From UBA6398 sp963644855 (GTDB taxonomy: Bacteria; Bacteroidota; Bacteroidia; Bacteroidales; Bacteroidaceae), in assembly GCA_963644855.1 (NCBI GenBank), contig CAVIQL010000002.1, positions 62,001-126,000 of the forward strand: a stretch of DNA of 64,000 bases, read 5' to 3'. Positions within the stretch are counted from its first letter, which is position 1, and every line of letters starts with the position of its first letter. This document shows positions 34,498 to 42,831 of the stretch, in pieces. The translations under genes and the position numbers were made by a program. Under the pieces are notes generated by a model. It did no database searches and was not told the DNA's origin. It saw nothing but the letters and a program-made list of their open reading frames with translations.

Positions 34498-35856
34498 ATG
34501 AAAATGAGAAAAATTTGCATTGCATCGGTCATCGCACTCACGACATTCTGCCACGCGAGCGCCGACGACGTTTACGACTTTTTCAAAGCCTATCTTCGCG
34601 GCACAGCCACCGCATATCCTGCAACCAAGAAGAAACTGTCGCTCAAAGAAGTACAACAAAACACAACCTATGTGTGGAAAACGTGGCGACGAGCAGTGAA
34701 AAAAATCGAACCAGATACACTCGCCGCAATGAAAAAAGACAGTCTCAATTTTACAGGAAAGTGGAGACTCCCGCCAGAGTTGGAAAACGATGCCACAATG
34801 AACTTTACATGGTTCAGCAAAGGCAACCGTCCGTCGACGGGATACCCAATGTTTATTTATCTTCACGGTTCTGGACCAAAAGAGCAGGAATATGCCAACG
34901 GCTTAAAGCTTACCCACGCATTCAACGACGCACCTTCGGTATATTTCGTGCCGCAAATTCCAAACGAAGGCGGATATTATCGTTGGTGGCAAAAGGCAAA
35001 AATCTGGGCTTGGCGCAAAGCGTTGCGACTGGCTTTGGTATCGGGCGACATTAACCCCGACAAAATATATTTCACCGGCATATCCGAAGGAGCATACGGC
35101 ACCCAACGCCTCACAGCTTTCTTTGCAGATTATCTTGCAGGCGGAGGAGCGATGGCAGGAGGTGAACCGCTTAAAAACGCTCCCGCCGAAAATTACGCAA
35201 ATACCGCTTTCTCACTGCTGACAGGCGACCACGACACGGGATTCTACCGCAATCAACTTACAACATACACTCTCGACGCTCTCAACAAGCTTGCCGCCGA
35301 AAGCAAAAGCCATGGCGACAGTCTTTACAAGCATAACGTGCAACTCATACCGGGCCGCGGACACAGCATTGACTATACCACCACTACTCCATGGCTCATA
35401 AAACAAACGCGAAACCCTTATCCTAAATATGTAGCGTGGGAAGATTTTGCCATGGACGGTTGTAGGCGCGAAGGGTTTTATAATCTTTTTGTAAGCGAGA
35501 GTCCTTGCAAAGACGAAGACGCACGTGTGTTCTACGAAGAGGTAATAAGCGGCGACACCATCAGTTTGAATGTAAAAAACGTGGCATATTCCACCACTGA
35601 AAAGGACAAAGTTTGGGGCATTGAGCTGAAATTCAAACGCGATTACAGTCCTGTTTCGAGCGGCAAGGTGATTGTTTATCTCAATCGCAGTCTTGTAAAT
35701 CTCAACAAGCGCATCACGCTCATTGCAAACGGCAAGGTGGCGTTCAGCGGAAAGGTTTCGGAAAATCTATCTTCGATGGTGAACAGTTGTGCAGCCTTTG
35801 GCGACCCACGACGTATATATACCGCTCAAATCGAAGTTGATCTATCTGCACTATGA
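34498..35856 (+). CDS. Secreted alpha/beta hydrolase, esterase-like
   Basis: Product of 452 aa with a signal peptide of about 22 residues. The catalytic pattern is GISEG (Ser196), a candidate Asp in GDHDTGF and His in PGRGHSID, with YLHGSG as the oxyanion region. A C-terminal beta-rich domain of about 100 residues follows. The overall form is that of Bacteroidota esterases that act on decorated glycans, but no substrate is evident. The stop overlaps the ATG of the next gene by four bases, so the two are coupled. Confidence 0.8.
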   Translation: MKMRKICIASVIALTTFCHASADDVYDFFKAYLRGTATAYPATKKKLSLKEVQQNTTYVWKTWRRAVKKIEPDTLAAMKKDSLNFTGKWRLPPELENDATMNFTWFSKGNRPSTGYPMFIYLHGSGPKEQEYANGLKLTHAFNDAPSVYFVPQIPNEGGYYRWWQKAKIWAWRKALRLALVSGDINPDKIYFTGISEGAYGTQRLTAFFADYLAGGGAMAGGEPLKNAPAENYANTAFSLLTGDHDTGFYRNQLTTYTLDALNKLAAESKSHGDSLYKHNVQLIPGRGHSIDYTTTTPWLIKQTRNPYPKYVAWEDFAMDGCRREGFYNLFVSESPCKDEDARVFYEEVISGDTISLNVKNVAYSTTEKDKVWGIELKFKRDYSPVSSGKVIVYLNRSLVNLNKRITLIANGKVAFSGKVSENLSSMVNSCAAFGDPRRIYTAQIEVDLSAL

Positions 35857-36959
35857 TACGCAAATTGTTTGCCTGCCTCGCGTTATCGTTTGTTTGCCTT
35901 GCGGAATGTATTGCCGCACAGTTTGACGGCGACACCATAAGATACGCTTCGCCGCAGGATGTAAGCATTGAAGATGTGTTTTTCTCGCGTTTCGACGAAT
36001 TTATCTACCATGTAGATTCCACGATGCACGCCCAGCGTGTGGAATATACCCCGAAGCTCAACGCCGAAAGTTGGGAAAAGAATTTCAAGACGCTTAGTCT
36101 TTGGGGCGCGAGCAAAGAGAATGCGGTTGATACCTATAATGCTGCCGTAAGAATGTTTCTAAAAAACCCCAAGGCAGTATATGCCGACATTGCCGAGCGT
36201 GCTCTTTACAACGGTGTGCTTGCAGAAATCGACTCTCTGCGTAGCGGGAACAAGAGTTGGCGCAATGCGGCGCAGGCTGTGCTTGATGCTCCTGCCACAG
36301 CCTATGCTTATCGCGGCAGCGACCTTTGGATAAATCTTTACTACCGCAACCGGGCGTATATCAAGAACGATTCGCTCGACATGGTGGTTTTGCAAAACAC
36401 GAGTTCGCCGTGGAATGCCAACGTGTTTATATCTATGAAATTCAACAACGACAATCCCCACATGCGTCTGCACCTTCGTTTGCCTGCCTGGCTGAGAGGG
36501 GAAGTTACGCCCTCGGGAGAATTCAATTATAACAAGACACGCGAATTCTATCAGGTGGTATTGAACGGCAAAAACCTGGCGTTGCGCGCTTCAAGCGACG
36601 GATATATTACGATAGACCGCATTTGGCAGAGCGACGATGTGATAAGATTTTCGATGCAAACCGCAGTGAGGCGCATACGTCCCGCGGGAAAGACTTCGGG
36701 CAGTTTTGCAGTGCAGGAAGGCCCTATATTATATACGTATGAAAGCCGTGGCAACAAAACATACTTTGATTCGGCAGCAGCATTCGGCAACAGCTACGAC
36801 AAAGAAGTGCTCCACACCAATTCGCTAATCACAAAAACTTACACATCTCCCAATCCCGCAGGCGATACCCCGTGGGACGGAGTATTACTACCCTATTACA
36901 TCACATTCGGACGCAATTTGTTTAAACCACAGATATGGCTTGAAGAAGTGGGAAAGTGA
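35853..36959 (+). CDS. GH127-like protein lacking the catalytic barrel core
   Basis: Product of 368 aa with a signal peptide (about 1-22). Its middle and C-terminal parts align by eye with the end of the barrel and the beta domains of GH127 (ADIAERALYNGV, LHLRLPAWLRG, YITIDRIWQSDD, AVQEGPILYTYE). Compared with the intact GH127 at 24487-26514 it lacks about 300 N-terminal residues and both the E-x-C and Cys-Cys zinc ligands. It is open and coupled to the esterase, so it looks maintained, perhaps as a binding partner, and not a fresh pseudogene. Confidence 0.68.
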   Translation: MIRKLFACLALSFVCLAECIAAQFDGDTIRYASPQDVSIEDVFFSRFDEFIYHVDSTMHAQRVEYTPKLNAESWEKNFKTLSLWGASKENAVDTYNAAVRMFLKNPKAVYADIAERALYNGVLAEIDSLRSGNKSWRNAAQAVLDAPATAYAYRGSDLWINLYYRNRAYIKNDSLDMVVLQNTSSPWNANVFISMKFNNDNPHMRLHLRLPAWLRGEVTPSGEFNYNKTREFYQVVLNGKNLALRASSDGYITIDRIWQSDDVIRFSMQTAVRRIRPAGKTSGSFAVQEGPILYTYESRGNKTYFDSAAAFGNSYDKEVLHTNSLITKTYTSPNPAGDTPWDGVLLPYYITFGRNLFKPQIWLEEVGK

Positions 36960-37010
36960 TTTTTCGGCATTTTCAACGTATTGATTTTCAACACGCGGTT
37001 TACAAAAAAA

Positions 37011-37094
37011 TTCCAAGGCATCTTTTTTAAATTAGATGCCTTGAAATTTAATTTACAGCGGACATAGTTTTCACAACAAGCCATGTGTTTTTTT
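37011..37094. repeat. Phased 21-bp repeat array (locus 11, second core class, hairpin)
   Basis: Four blocks at 37011, 37032, 37053 and 37074. The first two form an inverted pair, TTCCAAGGCATCT and AGATGCCTTGAAA, with one mismatch in the arms, so the locus can fold into a hairpin across the TTTTTTAAATT spacer. Confidence 0.78.
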
Positions 37095-37126
37095 CAAGAC
37101 AGAAAACATGGTTGAAATATATTTGG

Positions 37127-37134
37127 TAACTTTG
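37127..37134 (+). promoter_or_regulatory. Bacteroidota -7 box for the C69 peptidase
   Basis: TAACTTTG with 25 bases to the ATG at 37160. Confidence 0.6.
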
Positions 37135-37159
37135 TAAGGAATTCAAATGTCATTTCATC

Positions 37160-38605
37160 ATGAAAAGCATTAACAAAACAGGAATCGAGGCATGCGCCCC
37201 ATCAGAATGTACATCGATACTCGTAGGCAGGAAACAAACCGACGACGGTTCGATGATATGTTCGCGTTCCGAAGACTGGGACGCATTGTTTGCAAAGAAT
37301 TTTGAAGTTTACGAGGACACCGACAACGGTCCAGAGGAGTTTGTTGCTCGCGATAGCAGTTTCCGTTGTCCGCTGCCCAAGAAGATGTTCGGCTACAAGG
37401 CACTTGCCCCCTATCATCTGCCCAATCATTGGGGAAGTGCAGGTTTCAATACCCGCGGTGTAGGTATGAGTTCTACCGAAAGCATATTCAGCAGCGACGA
37501 AGCCTTGAAAGCCGACCCACTTGTAGAGTCGGGCGTAGCAGAAAATAGCGTATTCAACATTGTACTCCCGTATATCAGCACCGCGAGAGAGGGAGTGGAA
37601 CGTCTGGGAAGCCTAATCGAAAAATACGGTTCAGCCGAAGGCTACGGCATAAGCTTTGTCGACTCCAAGGAACAATGGTATCTTGAAACCGCCGCGGGAC
37701 ATCGTTGGCTCGCTTGTCGCATGCCCGAAGACAAATATTTCGTAACGGGAAATCAAAGCCGCTTTCGCGAATACGACCCTGCCGACAAAGAAAATTTCCT
37801 CGCCTCGGCCGACCTGATAGAATTTGCCGTAAAAAACAAACTTTACGACCCCAAAGACGGAGCATTCGACTTTCATGAAGCTTACTCCCACGATGGCGGC
37901 GGCGATGTTACTTATGATTATCCGCGAGTATGGGGGCTGCAAGGACTATTCACCCCATCGCTCAAACAAGATGTAACAAAAAACACATTCCCCGTGTTTG
38001 CAAAAGCCGACCGACCAATAAGTTTGGCAATGGTGCGCAATGCTTTTCGTTTTCACTACGACAATAGCGAACACGACCCCTATCTGCACAGCAATCCAAA
38101 GGAACCATTCCGCCCCGTGTCGATATTCCGCACCACCCAAACGCATATCCTTCAAGTGAAACCGTGGTTGCCCCAGGCAATAGGCTGTGTAAACTATGTT
38201 GCAGAGGGAATGGCTGACCTCGGAGTCTTTCTCCCGCTCTACGAAGGCGTTAAGTCGTTCCCCAAAGCCTATAATATTGGCAACGGAACGTCAAGCGAAG
38301 ATTCGGCATACTGGAAATTCCGCAAAGTTCAGGCTCTCGGAATGGTAAACTACAACGCTTACGCGCCGATAATAAAGGAAACCTATGCGAAACTCGAAGA
38401 CGAAAACGACAAACGCCAAAAAGAATTTGAGGAAGAGTATATGAAAACTGTGAAGTCGCAACCTCTGCACGCGCAAGACATGCTTCAGGAATTTTCCGAC
38501 AAACTTCTAACGCACGCTCTCGAAGTTACCGACGCACTTATCGAGAAACTTTTCACGCAACTCACGAAAGACATTCAAGCAGAATACCTCTTCCACGGAG
38601 CGTAA
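37160..38605 (+). CDS. C69-family dipeptidase (PepD-like)
   Basis: Ntn-hydrolase dipeptidase of 481 aa. The nucleophile is probably Cys17 in SECTSILVGRK, which would become N-terminal after a short propeptide is removed, as known for the family; SRSEDW follows as expected. Other family motifs are GVGMSSTES and YLETAAGHRWLACRMP, and DYDPRVWGLQ-like YDYPRVWGLQ. No signal peptide, so it should be cytosolic. The propeptide of 16 residues is longer than in several homologs. Confidence 0.88.
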   Translation: MKSINKTGIEACAPSECTSILVGRKQTDDGSMICSRSEDWDALFAKNFEVYEDTDNGPEEFVARDSSFRCPLPKKMFGYKALAPYHLPNHWGSAGFNTRGVGMSSTESIFSSDEALKADPLVESGVAENSVFNIVLPYISTAREGVERLGSLIEKYGSAEGYGISFVDSKEQWYLETAAGHRWLACRMPEDKYFVTGNQSRFREYDPADKENFLASADLIEFAVKNKLYDPKDGAFDFHEAYSHDGGGDVTYDYPRVWGLQGLFTPSLKQDVTKNTFPVFAKADRPISLAMVRNAFRFHYDNSEHDPYLHSNPKEPFRPVSIFRTTQTHILQVKPWLPQAIGCVNYVAEGMADLGVFLPLYEGVKSFPKAYNIGNGTSSEDSAYWKFRKVQALGMVNYNAYAPIIKETYAKLEDENDKRQKEFEEEYMKTVKSQPLHAQDMLQEFSDKLLTHALEVTDALIEKLFTQLTKDIQAEYLFHGA

Positions 38606-38624
38606 CCCTATACACAAAAACAAG

Positions 38625-38659
38625 AAACGGCAACGGGAAAAACTTTCCTGCTGCCGTTT
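38625..38659 (+). terminator. Terminator between the C69 peptidase and dprA
   Basis: Arms AAACGGCA and TGCCGTTT, with an inner GGAAA/TTTCC pair and a T run. Convergent genes lie on both sides. Confidence 0.75.
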
Positions 38660-38675
38660 TTTCGTATTCCGATGT

Positions 38676-39797
38676 TCAACGGTTCAAGCGGTATCTCGCC
38701 CCGTTGAGACTCTTCACTATTCCCCGCATCTCCAATTCAAAAAGCACCGACATGAGTTTGCTCACCGGGATATTGGTTTCCACCGTGAGAAGATTTATTT
38801 GTTTTCCATCGCAACCCTCCAACGCATCAACAATTTTCCGTTCCTCGGCATTAAGATCAGGAAATAGTTCGAGTTCAACGGGAACAGTTGCGGCAGGATT
38901 TGATTTGTCTTCCCAGCCAAGGGCTTTCACCAAATCTTCAGCCGATGTAATCATGCGCGCCTTGTTTTCCATAATCAGTCTATTGCACCCCGTTGAAAAC
39001 TCATCTCTTATTCTTCCCGGGAAAGCGCATACTTCTCGTCCGTAACTATCTGCCACCGATGCCGTAATAAGTCCTCCGCCTTTTGCAGCGCTTTCCACCA
39101 CAACAGTAACGTCGGCAAGCCCGGCGATAATGCGGTTGCGCCGCACGAAGTTCTGTTTGTCAGGATTTGTGCCCGTAGTAAACTCCGTAACAAGTCCTCC
39201 CTTTTCGAGCATCTGCCTTGCCGTTTCGCGGTGAAGCGTTGGATAAATTCTGTCAAGCCCATGCGCCAGCACACCAACCGTTGGCAATCCGGCGGCAAGC
39301 GCTCCTCGATGCGCGTTAATGTCTATTCCGTAAGCAAGACCGCTTATTATTAAAGTTCCGGGAGCTATTGCAGAAAGTTCGCGGGTAAATGTGGCGCAAA
39401 TATCCTTTCCATATTCGGTGCAATGCCTTGTGCCTACAACCGAAACTATTCTGCGCGCATTGAGATCGCATTTGCCGAGCGCGAAAAGCACAAGCGGCGC
39501 ATCACAACAGCTTTTCAAACGCGAGGGATAGGATTTGTCGCCAATTGAAAGGCACTTTATTCCTTTGCTTTCGGCATATTCGGCTTCGGTTTCGGCTTTT
39601 TGCATCGTGCTTTCGAGGCTTTGCATCGTTTCAATCAGTTTTCGCGATGCCGAAGGTATAATATCGGAAATATTACGTCGGTTATCCCACACCGCTTTTC
39701 CGCTCCCGGCAGCACGCCAAAGGTCGAGCGCATTTGCGGGTGCGTATTTCAAGGCGATGGCAATCGCCATATTACATAATGTGTCCTGCGAAATCAT
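38676..39797 (-). CDS. dprA: DNA processing protein DprA
   Basis: Single-strand DNA-binding RecA loader of natural transformation. The 373-aa product has an N-terminal SAM-like part, a Rossmann DprA domain (VVGTRHCTEYG near residue 120, SGLAYGIDINAH, EFTTGTNP, RNRIIAGL) and a C-terminal winged helix (about 305-370). The start overlaps the thioesterase stop by four bases. It is the last gene of DUF2851-thioesterase-dprA. Confidence 0.93.
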   Translation of the reverse strand: MISQDTLCNMAIAIALKYAPANALDLWRAAGSGKAVWDNRRNISDIIPSASRKLIETMQSLESTMQKAETEAEYAESKGIKCLSIGDKSYPSRLKSCCDAPLVLFALGKCDLNARRIVSVVGTRHCTEYGKDICATFTRELSAIAPGTLIISGLAYGIDINAHRGALAAGLPTVGVLAHGLDRIYPTLHRETARQMLEKGGLVTEFTTGTNPDKQNFVRRNRIIAGLADVTVVVESAAKGGGLITASVADSYGREVCAFPGRIRDEFSTGCNRLIMENKARMITSAEDLVKALGWEDKSNPAATVPVELELFPDLNAEERKIVDALEGCDGKQINLLTVETNIPVSKLMSVLFELEMRGIVKSLNGARYRLNR

Positions 39798-40219
39798 TTT
39801 GCTTTACAGAATTCGGCAATTTTTTCATCGAGTTCGCTACACTCGCCAAGTTTTCCGTTTACCAAACATACCACATCGACTTTGCTGCTAAAGACCATTT
39901 TGTTATCGGGCAGGCGGAAAATATCCTGATAAAACACATAGCGCAACCCATCACGCTCAAAAGCCAGACGATTTACGAATTCGTCATCGCTATGAAGCGG
40001 CGATTTGAAACGCATATTGATTTGCGCCACCACGGCATCGGTTCCGCTATTATGCATTTCCGCAAAACTCATTCCCAAAGCATGCAAAAACATGTGGCGA
40101 GTGTGCTCGGTGTAGTGTTGGTAATTGGCATTGTTTACAATTCCCTGCAGGTCGCATTCATAGTCGCGCACCTCCATCTTATACTCATAGATATATTCGG
40201 GTTTCTTTTTCATAATCAA
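39794..40219 (-). CDS. Acyl-CoA thioesterase, 4-hydroxybenzoyl-CoA type hot-dog protein
   Basis: Hot-dog fold thioesterase of 141 aa. The 4HBT motif is visible as YECDLQGIVNNANYQHY, although the active-site Asp position reads Asp-Leu-Gln. The remainder fits the fold (FKSPLHSDDEF, RYVFYQDIF). Substrate unknown. The two alternative Met codons at the start differ by two residues. It sits ten bases after the DUF2851 stop. Confidence 0.85.
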   Translation of the reverse strand: MIMKKKPEYIYEYKMEVRDYECDLQGIVNNANYQHYTEHTRHMFLHALGMSFAEMHNSGTDAVVAQINMRFKSPLHSDDEFVNRLAFERDGLRYVFYQDIFRLPDNKMVFSSKVDVVCLVNGKLGECSELDEKIAEFCKAK

Positions 40220-40228
40220 AACTTCAAG

Positions 40229-41539
40229 TTATATTATTTCTGCGCCATGCGGCACTTTAAGATATTCATGTCCGAAACTGCACCTCAGACAGTCTCTTCT
40301 ATCGCAATAATTGGTTTTAAGATGTATCAGAGCTTGGGAATCGGCGGCAGAACGTGCTGTGATCCCGAGTTCTTTCCAGGTTCTGGTTATAAAGTTGTCC
40401 TCGGGCGGAATTGACGAGAACAGTTGTAGCGAACGCTCCTCATAGTCGGTTTCGCCACGATAACGTCCGTAGGCAAAAAGTAGCGGCACCACGGAATTGA
40501 GCACAAGCAGATTGAGCGAACGAGACGAGAGATTTTTATCGCCCTGCGGGCTTGGGCAGCCAAAGAGATAGTGAGTGTGCCAATATTCGGTGGCTTCGGT
40601 CTGCACACGCTTTCTTACTTCGCGCAGCGTACCCGGTGCAGTAAGCGCGGCAAGCGATATTGTGTTTTTCACGAACATACCTGCGAGTTGCGAAAGGCGG
40701 ATATGCGGGAAGTTCTGCGGTCGTGTGCGCAACAGTTTCCAATGTTCTACCGGCATGGGGGTGAGAGAAAATTTATGGGCAAGGAAAGCGTATTCGGCAG
40801 CCAGTTTTCCGAACCATTGTTCAGCCTCGGCGGTTTCACGATATTTGTCGGGCACGGCCGAAGGTTGCAGAAGTCCCGCCTGTCCCAGGAAAAGGGCTTC
40901 AATCTGAAAGAGACTGTCGCGATGCTTTGCCGCAGCGTTGAGCGGAATATTGTAAGCCCATTCCTCAAAAGCGTCGCCGTTTATGCCAAAACCAAAGTTG
41001 CGTGCCACGGTAATGAAACACACACGTTCCCAATCGTGTTCGCATCGTTCGAGACACTCGAATATGCGTGCTATCTTGGTTTCAAGGCGTTTCACATGCA
41101 ATGCCGATAGCCAGTTCTCCACTTTTATATGTTCGATAAGCGGAACTTTTCTCCAGCATGGCGGGAAACGTTCCTCGCTTTGCAGCACAGAATAATTCTC
41201 CTCCACATATTTTGGCACTGGCATAACGAATTGCGGGAGTTTCCTTCCCATACAAAAAACTTCGGTATCGGCTTCAGCCACCACATGCAGCACAATGTTG
41301 CGGTATTTTGCGTCTCCATCGTGCCGATGTCGGTTCCAGTCGCTGCTGCGTTCGTGAATTTCCACGTTTCCGGCAAATTCCGTGCCTCCTATCTTCACTA
41401 TGCTTCCTATGAAGTCGGGCCCGGCATCGTGGTTGTGCACTCCGGGCGTGATTATTTCGAGCGGCATTCCGTCGGTGGTTGTCAGTTTCCCAACGGGATA
41501 GAGTTTGTTTTGCCAAGTATAGTGAAGTAGTCGCTCCAT
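40229..41539 (-). CDS. DUF2851 family protein
   Basis: Product of 436 aa typical of the Bacteroidota DUF2851 family: the N-terminal YTWQNKLYPVGKLTTTDG, DAGPDF, GNVEIHERSSDW and the C-terminal ITARSAADSQALIHLKTNYCDRRDCLRCSFGHEYL cysteine motif. The DxGPDF..NVEIH pattern is reminiscent of a nuclease-like metal site, but no activity is established. Adjacent genes are a thioesterase and dprA. Confidence 0.88.
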   Translation of the reverse strand: MERLLHYTWQNKLYPVGKLTTTDGMPLEIITPGVHNHDAGPDFIGSIVKIGGTEFAGNVEIHERSSDWNRHRHDGDAKYRNIVLHVVAEADTEVFCMGRKLPQFVMPVPKYVEENYSVLQSEERFPPCWRKVPLIEHIKVENWLSALHVKRLETKIARIFECLERCEHDWERVCFITVARNFGFGINGDAFEEWAYNIPLNAAAKHRDSLFQIEALFLGQAGLLQPSAVPDKYRETAEAEQWFGKLAAEYAFLAHKFSLTPMPVEHWKLLRTRPQNFPHIRLSQLAGMFVKNTISLAALTAPGTLREVRKRVQTEATEYWHTHYLFGCPSPQGDKNLSSRSLNLLVLNSVVPLLFAYGRYRGETDYEERSLQLFSSIPPEDNFITRTWKELGITARSAADSQALIHLKTNYCDRRDCLRCSFGHEYLKVPHGAEII

Positions 41540-41559
41540 ATTGGGTTTCTTAAATTAAG

Positions 41560-41567
41560 CAAAGGTA
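41560..41567 (-). promoter_or_regulatory. Bacteroidota -7 box for the DUF2851 operon
   Basis: TACCTTTG on the minus strand, 20 bases before the ATG at 41539. Confidence 0.55.
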
Positions 41568-41620
41568 CGAATTTGTTTTGAGGTTTGATACATAGTGTTC
41601 CGAATGCTTCACCTCAAAAG

Positions 41621-41704
41621 CCATATGGGATATTGCAAAAATAATAAGGCACCTTTTTTAAAAAATATCGGTTATCGTTTAAAAAATAACCGATATTGTT
41701 TAGA
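41621..41704. repeat. Phased 21-bp repeat array (locus 12)
   Basis: Four blocks: CCATATGGGATATTG at 41621, then ATAAGGCACC at 41642, AATATCGGTTAT at 41663 and ATAACCGATATT at 41684. The last two are exact 12-bp inverted complements (41664-41675 and 41686-41697). Confidence 0.82.
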
Positions 41705-41784
41705 GCAAAAATGCGCTTTGTTCAAATCGTGCACAACTTTGCGAAAAACAGACACTTACAAAGCGCTCTAAGAAACCCCGACAA

Positions 41785-42240
41785 TGGCACTACATCACAG
41801 ACCAAAAACACGAATACCTAGACGGAAAAGGCTACACGGAATTTCTCGTGAACGTAGACGAAACATCGCGCGGTGTGCTCTAAAATCTCGAACGCATATC
41901 GCAGTTTTGCAAACGCAACAACATTAAACTCATAACCGATACCATAAGTTCGTTTCTTGCCGACCCTTACGACATGCAACATCTCGGAGCCTACGCCATG
42001 ATAACGAGTTCGCAAAAAGCCCTTGCCTGTCCTCCGAGAATTTCGCTCATAGAACTTTCGCCCGAAGCGGTAGAACATGTGATGCAAAACAACGTAAAAA
42101 CAATGTATCTCAATCTAAAAAGCGCCCTTGTCAATGGAGAACGCGGTCAACCCCCGTTCACGCCCGCCGTAGGTACGTTGATACAAATCAACAAACGCCT
42201 ACACGAAATAGAAGATACGAAAGGAGTGGAAACGGAATAG
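41785..42240 (+). pseudogene. Remnant of a class V aminotransferase (PhnW/AGT-like)
   Basis: Translation in one frame gives an aminotransferase-like track: DGKGYTEFLVNVDETSRGVL, stop at 41881-41883, then NLERISQFCKRNN, TDTISSFLADP, and MITSSQKALACPPRISLI, where SSQKALACPP carries the PLP-lysine region. The in-frame TAA sits where relatives have an aromatic residue. Only the middle third of the enzyme is present, and no 5' part can be found before 41785. It most resembles 2-aminoethylphosphonate or alanine-glyoxylate transaminases. Confidence 0.72.
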
Positions 42241-42309
42241 GACGCTGCGCCATTCCAAGCCTTGGAAATCTTAGGATATGCCGTGTTGTTTTTTCGAAGT
42301 CCAAAATGC

Positions 42310-42807
42310 TTATAACGCGAACATATCGTTAAGCAATTTTATGCCCGTTGGAGTTTTGAACACCTTGTCGCGAAATTTGCGTATACCATCGGGCGAGAGA
42401 TTGTCTTCGAAAGAATTTACAAGGAAATCGGCTTCGAGCAAAATCTGCCAGTCAATGCCTTCAACATTGTCGTAAGTGTGATGATGGGCTATGAGAAAGC
42501 AAACACGCTCCACCACATCGGCAGAATATCCACCCACTTCTTCAAAAATCTTGCGTGCCTCGGCAGGGCCAAGTTCCTCTTGGTGTTTCCCGCTGCAATT
42601 GCCGTATTTCTGTTCACTTGCATGTATTCCCACATCATGGAGAATTGCCGCCGCTTCGAGCACATAGGCCGTAACATCGTCCACATTTTCGAGGCGGGCT
42701 ATGGTTATTGCAAAATCGTGAACCTTCATGAAATGCTGTATACGGGGTGCATCACCCTCGTCATACTTTATCATCGCGGCAATGAGCCTTGCGTGCTGTC
42801 TGATCAT
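42310..42807 (-). CDS. HD-domain protein
   Basis: Metal-dependent phosphohydrolase-type protein of 165 aa. HD motif residues are visible: RIQHFMKVHDFA, then AAILHDVGIH (His-Asp pair) and LIAHHHTYDNVEG. The substrate is unknown; the family includes nucleotidases and nucleotide phosphohydrolases. It lies 24 bp after the pit gene on the same strand and is probably co-transcribed. Confidence 0.83.
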   Translation of the reverse strand: MIRQHARLIAAMIKYDEGDAPRIQHFMKVHDFAITIARLENVDDVTAYVLEAAAILHDVGIHASEQKYGNCSGKHQEELGPAEARKIFEEVGGYSADVVERVCFLIAHHHTYDNVEGIDWQILLEADFLVNSFEDNLSPDGIRKFRDKVFKTPTGIKLLNDMFAL

Positions 42808-42831
42808 CGCTATATTGTTTTCAAAAACAGG

